The notes: a model not told the origin generated them from the sequence alone. A stretch of 41,626 nucleotides of DNA from Chitinophagaceae bacterium (GCA_947381435.1 CANCVE010000028.1:1-41626); one strand, 5' to 3'; positions 7,721-15,707 are shown, counted from the stretch's first letter. Made by a program: numbers and translations.

Positions 7721-8060
7721 AGTTGACGGTGTAAAGCTTTTGTAGTTGAATTTATAGCTTGCAAAGCCTTAGACATGGCTTACTAAATGTTCAGCTTGGC
7801 TTGACGATTGCTCAGCTTGGCTGGAAAAGTGTTCAGCTTGGCATAATAAAATGCTCAATTTGGGTAAATTAGCCTCTAGCATAGCTGAACTAGCTTTAAA
7901 TAAGGCTGGGCTAACCCCTCTGCTTGGCTTTTGGAGCTTAGTTGAAGACTTTTCAAGCCTAGCTGAGGGCTTTCTGTGTAAAGTAGAAGACTTTTGAGAA
8001 GTAACGTAAGACTTTCCAAGCCTAGCTGAGGGCTTTATATGCTTAGTAGAGTACATAGGA
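7721..8060. repeat. Long degenerate tandem array, 7-nt register with 21- and 63-nt higher order
   Basis: Words of seven bases repeat in near-constant phase, for example agcttgg, cttgacg, attgctc, agcttgg, ctggaaa, agtgttc, agcttgg: a 21-nt unit made of three heptamers. Further right, the words agcctag, ctgaggg and ctttctg or ctttata recur 63 nt apart. The minus-strand frame across it (7769-8056) stays open only because the period is a multiple of three. No constant repeat with unique spacers is present, so it is not CRISPR. Confidence 0.7.
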
Positions 8061-8082
8061 TGTCAAGCTTTAGGAGAGTGTA

Positions 8083-8317
8083 TGCAGGGCAAACGCACTA
8101 AAATTAATTGGATAAAATATACCACATAGTCACATAGCCACATAGTGTTCAGTAAGGAAACGCTTCGCTTTAAGGCCACATAGACGGGGATATACAGGCT
8201 TACAACGCTATGTGACCTTAAAGCGAAGCGTTTTATCTGCCTGAAATAATAAAAGCTATGTGCCTACTGTGGCTATGTGGTATAAAAAAAATTAAATGCG
8301 TTTGCCCTGAGAGTGTA
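8083..8317. mobile_element. MITE-like element of about 225 bp with terminal inverted repeats and flanking 9-bp direct repeats
   Basis: Perfect 13-bp terminal inverted repeats, cagggcaaacgca (8085-8097) and its complement (8297-8309), bound the element. Inside, 26-bp arms at 8158-8183 and 8208-8233 pair with one mismatch, and flanking words such as cacatag repeat on both arms. The 9-mer gagagtgta occurs just outside the left end (8074-8082) and at the right end (8309-8317), as a target-site duplication would. There is no coding capacity, so movement would need a transposase supplied elsewhere. Confidence 0.7.
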
Positions 8318-8563
8318 GGTTAGTTTAATACTATTTTAAATATTAACTTGGTAATTTATCTAGAGACAACATTTAAAAAAATAACTAGCATAATAGAGTA
8401 CCCTTTTAGCAAAACTGACTAAAATCATTGTTTTTTATGCTTTTTCACTGCCTAAAATAATTTTTTTATACCCCGATTTTAAACTTGGGTATCATAAAGA
8501 TGATTTACTGAAACTCAATACTAGTAAGGACTTTAGCTTTAATATGTTAGTTTGGTATCATAA

Positions 8564-8595
8564 AAACGCCATTAAGTTGGTACCTAATGGCGTTT
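8564..8595. repeat. Perfect 11-bp inverted repeat
   Basis: Arms aaacgccatta (8564-8574) and taatggcgttt (8585-8595) enclose a 10-nt loop. It is not followed by a T-run on either strand, so a terminator role is doubtful. It lies just upstream of the TAnnTTTG element at 8605-8612. Confidence 0.6.
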
Positions 8596-8618
8596 GAGTA
8601 GCGTTACTTTTGTGTAAC

Positions 8619-8803
8619 AATAAAGGAAATAAACATTCCTAAAAAAAAAGGCAGCAATCGTTAGAGGAGCAAGTTTATCGTGAGAGGTCAAAGTTCGAAG
8701 CAAGTTAAGCTACTTTAAAAGGCTCAAATTACTAAGAAGAATTTTTCATATGGCAAGCAATCGTTAGAGGTCAGTCTGTTTCTACAGAGTGACCCTTTTT
8801 TTT
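8619..8803 (+). ncRNA. Possible small RNA with its own promoter and terminator
   Basis: A TAnnTTTG element, tacttttg (8605-8612), precedes about 180 bases without an ORF that end at a convincing terminator (8769-8803). The 15-mer agcaatcgttagagg occurs twice, at 8653-8667 and 8756-8770, 103 bp apart; the second copy runs into the terminator stem. I could not match it to a known RNA family. A proper -33 element is not obvious, so the start is approximate. Confidence 0.4.
8769..8803 (+). terminator. Rho-independent terminator
   Basis: A 10-bp stem, ggtcagtctg (8769-8778) with cagagtgacc (8785-8794), has one G-G mismatch and the loop tttcta. It is followed by a run of eight T residues. No protein gene ends nearby on the plus strand, which supports a non-coding transcript. 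Confidence 0.75.
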
Positions 8804-9017
8804 AAATCACATTGCAAATATATAGGATAAACAATCCAATATTAATTAATTGTGAAATTTATTTTTAGATGACAGTTATTTCGCGAATGTTACATGTGCC
8901 TGTCGTCTATTTCCTCCGATTCAAATACTAATGAGAAACAATGCAATCATTGTTGTCATTAATTACAATCTTTAAATAAGTGTTACTTTCCTTAGATGAT
9001 TATCTTTCACAGACTCA

Positions 9018-9521
9018 TTATGCCTCATCAATACGTGTGGATGGTTTTGCAATTTCTTTGTACTGAGACTTGAAATGAAAGATGAATGTAACAGCCAAAC
9101 CGACTAAACAACCTGCAAAAACTGATATAACCCTTTCGAGCGCAGTATCCCACACATGTTTGCCTTCTTCGTGTAGCATTAAAATTATCGTGGCAGCAAG
9201 TGCAGAACGACTTCCTGAATCTAGTTTAAACAAATAACAAAAAGACAGTGTAGTGGTTAGGCCAAGGCAAATCATCCACATATTGGTTGGATATAGCCAT
9301 AAGCAAATCATTCCAGAACAAGCCCCAACAAGGTTTGCCTTTATACGTGTAATGGCCAATGGAACAGACTCCCGCCCATCTGGAGACAGTACCAACATGA
9401 CAGAAATAATGCACCAAGCAATTTCTTTATAATGCATTAGTGAAGCCCCCATGAAGACGATTAATGTGCCGGTTACACATTTTGAAGCATAGATTAATAA
9501 ACTTTTTAGTCTATCTGTCAT
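9018..9521 (-). CDS. FUSC / aromatic acid exporter-like membrane protein
   Basis: This short (167 residues) inner-membrane protein has about four hydrophobic segments: LLIYASKCVTGTLIVFMGAS, the IAWCIISVMLVLS segment, ANLVGACSGMICLWL and VISVFAGCLVGLAVTFIF. The pattern ITRIKANLVGACSG followed by LGLTTTLSFC and RSALAATIIL resembles the membrane half of the FUSC/ArAE family; the cytosolic half of longer exporters is absent. Substrate is unknown. It follows the mntH-like gene on the same strand after 71 bp and could be the last gene of that transcript. A role in metal or acid stress would be only a guess. Confidence 0.7.
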   Translation of the reverse strand: MTDRLKSLLIYASKCVTGTLIVFMGASLMHYKEIAWCIISVMLVLSPDGRESVPLAITRIKANLVGACSGMICLWLYPTNMWMICLGLTTTLSFCYLFKLDSGSRSALAATIILMLHEEGKHVWDTALERVISVFAGCLVGLAVTFIFHFKSQYKEIAKPSTRIDEA

Positions 9522-9592
9522 ATTATTAAATGAATAGTGAATTGATTAATTGAAACTCTGTTCTACGTTGTATGGTTTAAAACCACTAAAAT

Positions 9593-11491
9593 CTATTCAG
9601 CTGTTGCATACACATTGATAATCAAAATAGCAATATCCAAATCGTGCCGCACTGCATCAATTGTTTCCCCAAAAAGATAATCTTTTAATCCTCTGTGCCT
9701 GTGTGCCCCAACAATCAGCATATCAGCATCGGCTTCTTTTACTAGCCTCACTATTTCTTTTACCCTGTTTCTATAGCCAAGCTTTGTAGAAACTTTATAG
9801 CCTAATGCAGTCAATTGTTTTTCATACTCTTGCAATCTCTGTCTGTCTTTTTGCGTTTCAGCATCGTCACTAGAGGCGCCTAAATAATTGGCTGATACAC
9901 TCTCAATGATATGTAATAATGTGTATTGAGCATCCATTTTTCCTTGACCAATTGCTTCTGCAATCAATTTTCCGTCGTTATTACTAAAATCAAGGGCGAT
10001 GGCAATATTTTTAATTGGTCGAATCTTAAGGTTTACAAGCGGCAATGCTTCTGGGTGCATGTCGGCACTATGGCGAAGCCTTCTTCTCTGTGCTAGTGGT
10101 ATGATCGTCATCGCAATAAACAGCCAAGCTATGATTAATGCAACTAAGCTAATCGTTATTTTGAGTAATAAGTTGCCATCTGTTTCGTAAACTTCCATCA
10201 TTTTACCTACAACCAACTGCACATTCAAATAAACAAGAATAATGGCTATAACCCATGCGGCTATTTTAGTTTTTAAATCGATAGCAAATTCTCCCATTGA
10301 AACCTTGTCACTAACAAAGTGTATCAAAGGAATGATGGCGAACCCAAGTTGAAGACTTAATACAACCTGACTAAATATCAGTAAGTCATCCACTTTTGCG
10401 TCTCCATAAAAATAGATAACCACCACTGCCGGAACAATGGCTATTAATCTGGTAATTAGTCTTCTCAATAAAGGGTCTAAACGCAAACTAAGGTAACCTT
10501 CCATCACTATTTGACCTGCTAGTGTGCCAGTAATGGTGGAGCTCTGACCTGAAGCTATTAATGCAATGGCAAATATGGTTGGGGCCATCTTATTGCCCAA
10601 CAGCGGACTAAGTAATCTGGAAGCATCTTCTATTTTAGCAACACCAGTGTGTCCTGTTGTGTAGAAAACACTTGCAGCAAGTATCAATATAGCTGCATTT
10701 ACAAAGAATGCACCATTTAGCGCAATGAAACTATCAATGAAATTATATTTCAATGCACGCCTGATACCTTCCCATCCAGAACTTATTTTTCGGGTTTGTA
10801 CCAATGCCGAGTGTAAGTACAAATTGTGTGGCATTACCGTAGCACCAATAATACCCACGGCTATATACAGGGAATCTTTATTTAATTTGGTGGGGATGAA
10901 TCCCTTTACTACATCATTGAAATTCGGTTTTGCAAATATTAACTCTACCAAGAAAGATAAAGCAATGATGGATACCAGTCCCAAAATGAAAGCCTCCAAT
11001 TTCCTGATTCCTAGTTTTTGAAGCCACATTAACAGAAATGTATCTAGTACAGTTATGGAAACACCCCATATTAAAGGAAGGCCAGTAAGTAGATTAATAC
11101 CTATTGCCATGCCCAATATTTCCGCGAGGTCGCAGGCTGCAATGGCTAGTTCGGCAAGTATATACAAACAGAAATTTATTACGGGCGGATATACTTCTCT
11201 ATTTGCTTGTGCTAAATCTTTTCGGCGCACTATACCCAACCTTGCACTCAGGCTTTGTAGTAACAACGCCATTAAGTTGCTCATTAGCAATACCCAAATG
11301 AGGCGATACCCAAACTGTGCGCCGCCTTGTAAGTCGGTAGCCCAATTGCCAGGATCCATGTAACCCACACTTACCAAGTAGGCAGGACCAAAGTAGGCTA
11401 GTATTCTTCTGAAACCTTTATGAGAATTTATATCTACCGATGAATTTACTTCTCCGAGTGAAGTGTCGTGGTGTAAGTTCGATTTATCCAT
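9593..11491 (-). CDS. mntH: Nramp-family divalent metal (Mn2+/Fe2+) transporter fused to a C-terminal universal stress protein domain
   Basis: The protein imports Mn2+ or related ions by proton symport in the inner membrane. The Nramp signature DPGN (46-49) lies in TM1 and MPHN (220-223) in TM6; these supply the metal ligands. Residues about 30-475 hold 11-12 membrane helices. From about residue 490 a UspA-like domain follows (IKNIAIALDFSNNDGK ... DMLIVGAHRHRGLKDYLFGE). Its nucleotide-binding loop is close to, but not exactly, the GxxGx9G(S/T) consensus, so ATP binding is uncertain. Normal MntH is about 420 residues; the extra 150 are the fusion. It starts 3 nt after the DtxR/MntR-like gene, so the two form one operon, probably repressed at high metal. 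Confidence 0.9.
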   Translation of the reverse strand: MDKSNLHHDTSLGEVNSSVDINSHKGFRRILAYFGPAYLVSVGYMDPGNWATDLQGGAQFGYRLIWVLLMSNLMALLLQSLSARLGIVRRKDLAQANREVYPPVINFCLYILAELAIAACDLAEILGMAIGINLLTGLPLIWGVSITVLDTFLLMWLQKLGIRKLEAFILGLVSIIALSFLVELIFAKPNFNDVVKGFIPTKLNKDSLYIAVGIIGATVMPHNLYLHSALVQTRKISSGWEGIRRALKYNFIDSFIALNGAFFVNAAILILAASVFYTTGHTGVAKIEDASRLLSPLLGNKMAPTIFAIALIASGQSSTITGTLAGQIVMEGYLSLRLDPLLRRLITRLIAIVPAVVVIYFYGDAKVDDLLIFSQVVLSLQLGFAIIPLIHFVSDKVSMGEFAIDLKTKIAAWVIAIILVYLNVQLVVGKMMEVYETDGNLLLKITISLVALIIAWLFIAMTIIPLAQRRRLRHSADMHPEALPLVNLKIRPIKNIAIALDFSNNDGKLIAEAIGQGKMDAQYTLLHIIESVSANYLGASSDDAETQKDRQRLQEYEKQLTALGYKVSTKLGYRNRVKEIVRLVKEADADMLIVGAHRHRGLKDYLFGETIDAVRHDLDIAILIINVYATAE

Positions 11492-11494
11492 GGG

Positions 11495-12166
11495 TTAATT
11501 TTCTTTTAATAATGTTACAAATAAAGCCAATGCTAGTTCGCGGCTGATGGTGAAAGGGATAGAGGCATTTGTTTCTATCTCTAGAGAATTATCAAATGAG
11601 AATTTTCTTATTACACTGATAGATGTTCCAATGGCTATGTTTTTATGGGTAAGTAGTTCTAATAGTTCTGATGATTGGCTCCCCACTGCACTAACCTTGG
11701 CGGAACTTCCGATGGGTAGATCTACAAGATTTATCTGTGGTTGCACTTCTATTTTCCCATTACTATCCGGTATAGGATCTCCATGAGGGTCGAACTTGGG
11801 ATGCCCTAAAAAGCTATCTAGTCTTTCTACCAATAAACCACTACTTATGTGTTCCAACTCTTCGGCAATGGTGTGTACTTCATCCCAACGGAAGTTTAGT
11901 TTCTCTACCAAAAAGAATTCCCATAAGCGATGCTTGCGAACAATGCCCAAGGCAATCTTTTGCCCTTCATCGCTCAGTGAGAAGCCTTTATATTTTTCGT
12001 AATTGAGTATTTGTTTAGCGTTCAGCTTTTTAAGCATGTCGGTAACAGAGGCTGCTTTGGTGTTTAGTTTGGCGGCAACTTCATTGGTGCCAACATTTGC
12101 ATCGGACTGTTGCAAATGGTAAATGGTCTTTATGTAGTTCTCTTCGGTAGTAGATAAGTTATCCAT
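11495..12166 (-). CDS. mntR: DtxR/MntR-family metal-dependent transcriptional repressor
   Basis: The protein senses Mn2+ or Fe2+ and represses uptake genes. It has 223 residues: an N-terminal winged helix (MDNLSTTEENYIKTIYHLQQ ... TKAASVTDMLKKLNAK), the dimer and metal-binding domain with LGIVRKHRLWEFFLVEKL and EELEHISSGLLVERLD, and a C-terminal FeoA/SH3-like domain from about residue 145 (INLVDLPIGSSAKVSAVG). Spacing of 3 nt to the Nramp gene points to autoregulation of a regulator-transporter operon. The symbol is inferred from that neighbour; iron specificity (IdeR-like) cannot be excluded. Confidence 0.88.
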   Translation of the reverse strand: MDNLSTTEENYIKTIYHLQQSDANVGTNEVAAKLNTKAASVTDMLKKLNAKQILNYEKYKGFSLSDEGQKIALGIVRKHRLWEFFLVEKLNFRWDEVHTIAEELEHISSGLLVERLDSFLGHPKFDPHGDPIPDSNGKIEVQPQINLVDLPIGSSAKVSAVGSQSSELLELLTHKNIAIGTSISVIRKFSFDNSLEIETNASIPFTISRELALALFVTLLKEN

Positions 12167-12241
12167 GCTGAAATAATATTTTAGGCAAATCTAAATTATT
12201 ATTTCGTACAATGGAAAAGTATTAAATGCAAGCGCATTGTT

Positions 12242-12276
12242 TAATATCTCATATCTAATATTTCATAACTATAACT
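12242..12276. repeat. Heptamer tandem repeat downstream of the DUF1398 gene
   Basis: Units taatatc, tcatatc, taatatt, tcataac and tataact run in strict 7-nt phase and stop next to the stop codon of the minus-strand gene (12280). A different heptamer array lies at the other end of the same gene (12693-12734). Confidence 0.6.
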
Positions 12277-12279
12277 TCC

Positions 12280-12672
12280 CTACGGTGCAGGAATTATCTC
12301 AGCCAATAGTTCATTGCCTGCTTTATCAAAATAGGTGCAGGTCATCTTTTCCATATTTACTTCCCACTTTTCTATGCCAGATTTGGCGCAGTCGCTACAA
12401 AAGGTGGGGTAATTAGTTTTGCCTTGTTGATGTGCTTTAAGGTCAGCTTCAAACTGAACTTTATCACTTGTATCAACTACATCTAGACTTTCATATTTAC
12501 TACCCGAAGACACTTTGTAATCATTCTCTCCATAGTAATCAACATTCCCATCTGCTACAAAAGCCTTATAACGTAATACGCCTAGTTCTTTAATTTCTTG
12601 TATGTAACTAGGGAAATCGGCGCCGCTCTTCACCTTTGAATGTGCAGCCTTAATCTGTTCATTTGTAAACAT
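12280..12672 (-). CDS. DUF1398 family protein
   Basis: The protein of 130 residues starts MFTNEQIKAAHSKVKSGADF and has the family pattern GVLRYKAFVADGNVDYYGEND followed by TDKVQFEADLKAHQQGKTNY. It carries a CxxC pair (FCSDCAKSGIEKW) that might bind metal or be redox-active, which I state only as a possibility. It is soluble and its function is unknown; some relatives are annotated as phage envelope proteins without good evidence. I choose ATG at 12672. The nine extra residues obtained from GTG at 12699 are encoded partly by the adjacent heptamer repeat and do not look like family sequence. Confidence 0.75.
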   Translation of the reverse strand: MFTNEQIKAAHSKVKSGADFPSYIQEIKELGVLRYKAFVADGNVDYYGENDYKVSSGSKYESLDVVDTSDKVQFEADLKAHQQGKTNYPTFCSDCAKSGIEKWEVNMEKMTCTYFDKAGNELLAEIIPAP

Positions 12673-12692
12673 AAAGGTGTTTTTTATATGTC

Positions 12693-12734
12693 TAACCACT
12701 AATAACTAAGCACTAACAACTAAGCCTTACCCCT
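12693..12734. repeat. Heptamer tandem repeat between the DUF1398 and ABC-F genes
   Basis: Units taaccac, taataac, taagcac, taacaac, taagcct and tacccct follow each other in 7-nt phase. The last units overlap the stop codon region of the ABC-F gene (12727). The array thus fills the whole gap between two genes on the same strand. Confidence 0.6.
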
Positions 12735-14676
12735 CCATCTCCACTATCTGCTCAAACAATTCTTCGTAATGAGCTTCTGCCAATTTAATCTTAGCATTTA
12801 TTTCCTTATAGTGCCTTTCTGTTTCTGCAAACTTCACAGCATCCTTGTAGCTATCAGGTGCAGCTAATGCTAGTTCAATGGTAACTTTCTCTGCTTTTAG
12901 TTTCTCCAGTTCATCTTCCGCCTTCTTAAACCTGTTTTGCAGTTTCTTCAACTCCGTATTATCTACTCTTGGCTTGGTAGGAGCCTCTTGTTGTTTATTC
13001 TTTTGTGGTTCTGCTGCTTTTGCGGCAGGTTTTTCTTCAATGGCGGCTTTACGGCTTTGTTCCTTTGCATGTTTAGCCATACGCTCCTTCCACTCAACAT
13101 ATTCAGTATAAGTACCCTTAAACTCTTTTATTTCATGATCTACAATTTCCCAAATCTTATTGGCAGTCTTTGAAACAAAGAACCTATCGTGACTTACTAA
13201 TATCAAACTTCCCTCGTATTTATCCAAGGCTTCTGCCAAGAGTTCCACGCTGTGCATGTCCAAGTGGTTGGTGGGTTCATCTAGCATCAAAAAGTTACTC
13301 TTACTCACAATAACCTTTGCCAATGCCACCCTAGCTTTTTCCCCTCCACTCAATACTTTTATCTTCTTATCCGTATCGTCTCCACCAAAAAGAAAACAGC
13401 CCAACAAACCCCTCAATTCAGGATCCGTCTTGCCACTTCTACTCTCTTGCATCTCCTCCAAAATGGTGTTATCCATCGTTAATGCTTCTAGTTGGTGCTG
13501 AGCATAAAAGCTACTGTCTACATTATGTCCCCACACTCTTTCGCCTTCAAAGTTTTCTTCTGTTCCGGCAATTATCCGTAGTAATGTACTCTTTCCCTTA
13601 CCATTTGCCCCAATCAATGCAATCTTGTCGCCACGGTTTATCTCCGCAAAACCCTTATCTACAATAACATTATTGCCATATTGCTTATGAATATCTTTCA
13701 GCGTTACCAATACCCTTCCTGGTTGATTATTCAACTGAAAGTTTATCCTTATGTTCGGCCTTTCCATCTCCACATTCTCAATCCGTTCTATCTTGTCCAG
13801 CCTCTTCATAATGCTTTGCGCCATTGCAGCCTTACTCGCCTTCGCTTTAAAACGCTCCACAAACTTTTCTTGTTGCTTGATGTAGTCTTGCTGATTCTCA
13901 AAAGCCCTTTGTTGCATTTCTATGCGCAATGCCTTTTCTGTTTCATAGTATTCGTAGTTGCCAGAATATATATGAAGCTCCTGCTGATAAATCTCTACAA
14001 TCTTATTTACCATACGGTTCAAGAAATATTTATCGTGGCTCACTATCACCACACTTCCTTGATAGTGGAGGAGGTATTTTTCCAACCACTCAATAGACGG
14101 TAAATCCAAGTGATTGGTAGGTTCATCCAGTAGCAATACATCGGGGGCTTGCAATATCATCTTGGTAAGCAACACCCGCATACGCCATCCACCACTAAAT
14201 TCCTTGTAGGGTTTGCCCATTTGCTCGGTGGTAAATCCAAGCCCGTGCAACACTTCCTCCGTTTTATATTGAATGTTATAGCCATCCAATACATCCATTT
14301 CGTGCAGTAGGTCGGTATATTTTATAAGCAGTTCTTCGTTCTCATTCGTTTCCAGTTCTATGCCCAGTTCTTCTATTTCTTTCTCCAATTCGCGCACTCT
14401 TTCAAAGGCACCCATGGCCACTTCCAATATACTTTCGTTGGTATCAAAGCTCAACAGATCTTGGTGTAAGTAACCAATTGTAGTACCTCTTCCCTTCTCA
14501 ACAGACCCCTTAGACGGCAAATACTGACCCACCAAAACCTTTAGCAGCGTAGATTTTCCCGTACCATTATATCCTATCAATCCAATGCGTTCGCCCGGGT
14601 TTATGTGCCATGTAGCATCTTCCACAATCACCCTTGCACCAAATTCGAACGTTAAGTTTTGAAAGCCAATCAGCAT
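12727..14676 (-). CDS. ABC-F family ATPase (ribosome-associated, Uup-like)
   Basis: ABC-F proteins bind the ribosomal E site and act on stalled or paused translation, sometimes giving antibiotic protection; they are not transporters. Two ABC domains are complete. The first has Walker A GYNGTGKST (35-43), signature FSGGWRMR and Walker B LLLDEPTNHLD. The second has GANGKGKST, LSGGEKARVAL and LMLDEPTNHLD. A linker with basic helices (YIKQQEKFVERFKAKASKAA) lies between them, and a charged C-terminal coiled coil occupies about residues 555-649 (LKKLQNRFKKAEDELEKLKA), as in Uup/YdiF types. No membrane segment is present. A TAnnTTTG promoter precedes it. Which subfamily it belongs to is not settled from sequence reading. 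Confidence 0.92.
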   Translation of the reverse strand: MLIGFQNLTFEFGARVIVEDATWHINPGERIGLIGYNGTGKSTLLKVLVGQYLPSKGSVEKGRGTTIGYLHQDLLSFDTNESILEVAMGAFERVRELEKEIEELGIELETNENEELLIKYTDLLHEMDVLDGYNIQYKTEEVLHGLGFTTEQMGKPYKEFSGGWRMRVLLTKMILQAPDVLLLDEPTNHLDLPSIEWLEKYLLHYQGSVVIVSHDKYFLNRMVNKIVEIYQQELHIYSGNYEYYETEKALRIEMQQRAFENQQDYIKQQEKFVERFKAKASKAAMAQSIMKRLDKIERIENVEMERPNIRINFQLNNQPGRVLVTLKDIHKQYGNNVIVDKGFAEINRGDKIALIGANGKGKSTLLRIIAGTEENFEGERVWGHNVDSSFYAQHQLEALTMDNTILEEMQESRSGKTDPELRGLLGCFLFGGDDTDKKIKVLSGGEKARVALAKVIVSKSNFLMLDEPTNHLDMHSVELLAEALDKYEGSLILVSHDRFFVSKTANKIWEIVDHEIKEFKGTYTEYVEWKERMAKHAKEQSRKAAIEEKPAAKAAEPQKNKQQEAPTKPRVDNTELKKLQNRFKKAEDELEKLKAEKVTIELALAAPDSYKDAVKFAETERHYKEINAKIKLAEAHYEELFEQIVEMEG

Positions 14677-14698
14677 TTGTATCCTTTTTTATGAGCCG

Positions 14699-14706
14699 CA
14701 AATGTA
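14699..14706 (-). promoter_or_regulatory. Bacteroidota -7 element for the ABC-F gene
   Basis: On the minus strand the sequence is TACATTTG, matching TAnnTTTG, 22 bp from the ATG. The following bases CGGCTCAT are identical to those after the yidC element at 31367-31374, so the two promoters share 16 bases. Confidence 0.7.
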
Positions 14707-14715
14707 GGGCGTACG

Positions 14716-14785
14716 AGTAAGTTGTAAGCAGAAAGTCATTGTCAGGAAGTCAAGAGTGGGATGTAGTAAGTAAAAAGTGGAATGT
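14716..14785. repeat. Heptamer tandem repeat upstream of the ABC-F promoter
   Basis: Ten units in 7-nt phase: agtaagt, tgtaagc, agaaagt, cattgtc, aggaagt, caagagt, gggatgt, agtaagt, aaaaagt, ggaatgt. Most end in gt. It begins 10 bp upstream of the -7 element and therefore covers the -33 region. Confidence 0.6.
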
Positions 14786-15216
14786 TATCGCTATAAAATC
14801 TTCTTGGGCGTGCCTCTGTGGGTCGGGCAGAACTACGTTCGTAACCTTCGTTCAAATAATTATTAATTATTTTCTCTCGCTTATCTTACAATCTTTTTGC
14901 CTTAAGAAGGGACAAAAAGTATTTCCACTTCAATCCCTCACGCACTATGCGAGTACCCAAACAGTAAACCTGTCAGGTCTCAAAGACCTGACAGGTTTAA
15001 TTGCACCGCCGATGTTGTGTGTTTTCACCAACATCGTACGAGATGTCTGGAGTTTATTGTTGTTGGTCAAAAGACGCAACGACGAATGATAGTGAAAAGT
15101 ATGGAAAAGGAGATATAATGAATATACTCATAAGCAGAAACCCATTATTAGAAATAATAAAATATACAACCCGAAAATAATATTACAATATAGCTTAAGT
15201 CTTTTTGTAGATTCAT
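14786..15216. other. Repeat-rich intergenic stretch with two palindromes
   Basis: No convincing gene is present; the frame 14739-15089 runs through repeats. A perfect 16-bp palindrome with loop caa occupies 14965-14999 (arms taaacctgtcaggtct). A second inverted repeat, cgatgttg (15010-15017) / caacatcg (15029-15036), follows. From memory, both resemble dispersed repeats of Bacteroidota. The stretch near 14808-14835 (gggcgtgcc...ggtcgggc) also looks like part of a repeat. Confidence 0.6.
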
Positions 15217-15381
15217 TTACTTTCTCAAAATATGGAAGGATAAGCAAAGGGTTAGTATTCCCCCCCAAGGTTGATTTTTAGGATAACCATTTTTTTTATC
15301 AACATAAAGATGGAGTTGAGTTTTTGCTATCAAAAGGATTCCGCAAATTATTCCTAAAATAAGCCTTAGATTCTCATGCAT
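15217..15381 (-). CDS. Small hypothetical membrane protein, 54 residues
   Basis: An uninterrupted frame runs from ATG 15381-15379 to TAA at 15217. The product starts MHENLRLILGIICGILLIAK and continues QLHLYVDKKNGYPKNQPWGG, then ILTLCLSFHIL. Two short hydrophobic stretches (residues 6-19 and 41-51) separated by a polar loop suggest a small membrane protein. A canonical TATATTTG element lies 30 bp upstream, which favours a real gene over chance. I recognise no family and see no strong ribosome-binding site. Confidence 0.45.
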   Translation of the reverse strand: MHENLRLILGIICGILLIAKTQLHLYVDKKNGYPKNQPWGGILTLCLSFHILRK

Positions 15382-15410
15382 GTAATTTATAATTGTTTCT
15401 TAACTATTCA

Positions 15411-15418
15411 CAAATATA
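15411..15418 (-). promoter_or_regulatory. TAnnTTTG promoter element for the 54-residue ORF
   Basis: On the minus strand the octamer is TATATTTG, 29 bp from the ATG of the small ORF, giving a predicted leader of roughly 20-25 nt. The -33 element is not clear. Confidence 0.5.
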
Positions 15419-15446
15419 AAAGAAAAGATTTCACAGAATGTGGGGC

Positions 15447-15476
15447 TGTAGAGACAAGGCATGCCTTGTCTCTACA
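15447..15476. repeat. Perfect 30-bp palindrome without a loop
   Basis: The arm tgtagagacaaggca is followed at once by its exact complement. Similar tagagac...gtctcta palindromes are, from memory, widely dispersed in Bacteroidota and cyanobacteria. The stretch from 15477 to 15707 contains no gene I can support. Confidence 0.75.
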
Positions 15477-15707
15477 CAAAACCCTCCCCCCAAATCTTTA
15501 TTCCCCTCATTCAATAACCTACTCTGCGGTCTCAAGCGAGGAAATGGGGTTTTGAAAGTTTGGTAAAGCGCTTCTGCCAGACAAGTATTTTTCACTCATA
15601 AAATATTTTCTCGTGGCGCTTCCTTTTAGTTTTTCCCCTTTCAAAGCCTTCCCTACAGGCATTTTCCACTTTAATCACCTTGTTTTATACATCTCTCCAA
15701 CGAGATA

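Noticed and set aside
7769-8056. 95-codon minus-strand frame rich in SQAEH and KPSARL repeats
   Set aside because: It is a by-product of the 7/21/63-nt array. The product is low-complexity and the frame has no leader.
8564-8595. Terminator for an upstream gene
   Set aside because: There is no T-run after the stem on either strand and no gene ends nearby.
8690-8702. gttcgaagc resembling a tRNA T-loop
   Set aside because: No acceptor stem, anticodon arm or CCA context can be formed around it. I found no tRNA in the window.
12878-14103. Several plus-strand frames opposite the ABC-F gene
   Set aside because: They are shadows of a well-supported gene on the other strand.
14739-15089. 116-codon plus-strand frame
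   Set aside because: It starts in a heptamer array and crosses two palindromes. Codon use and composition are not protein-like.
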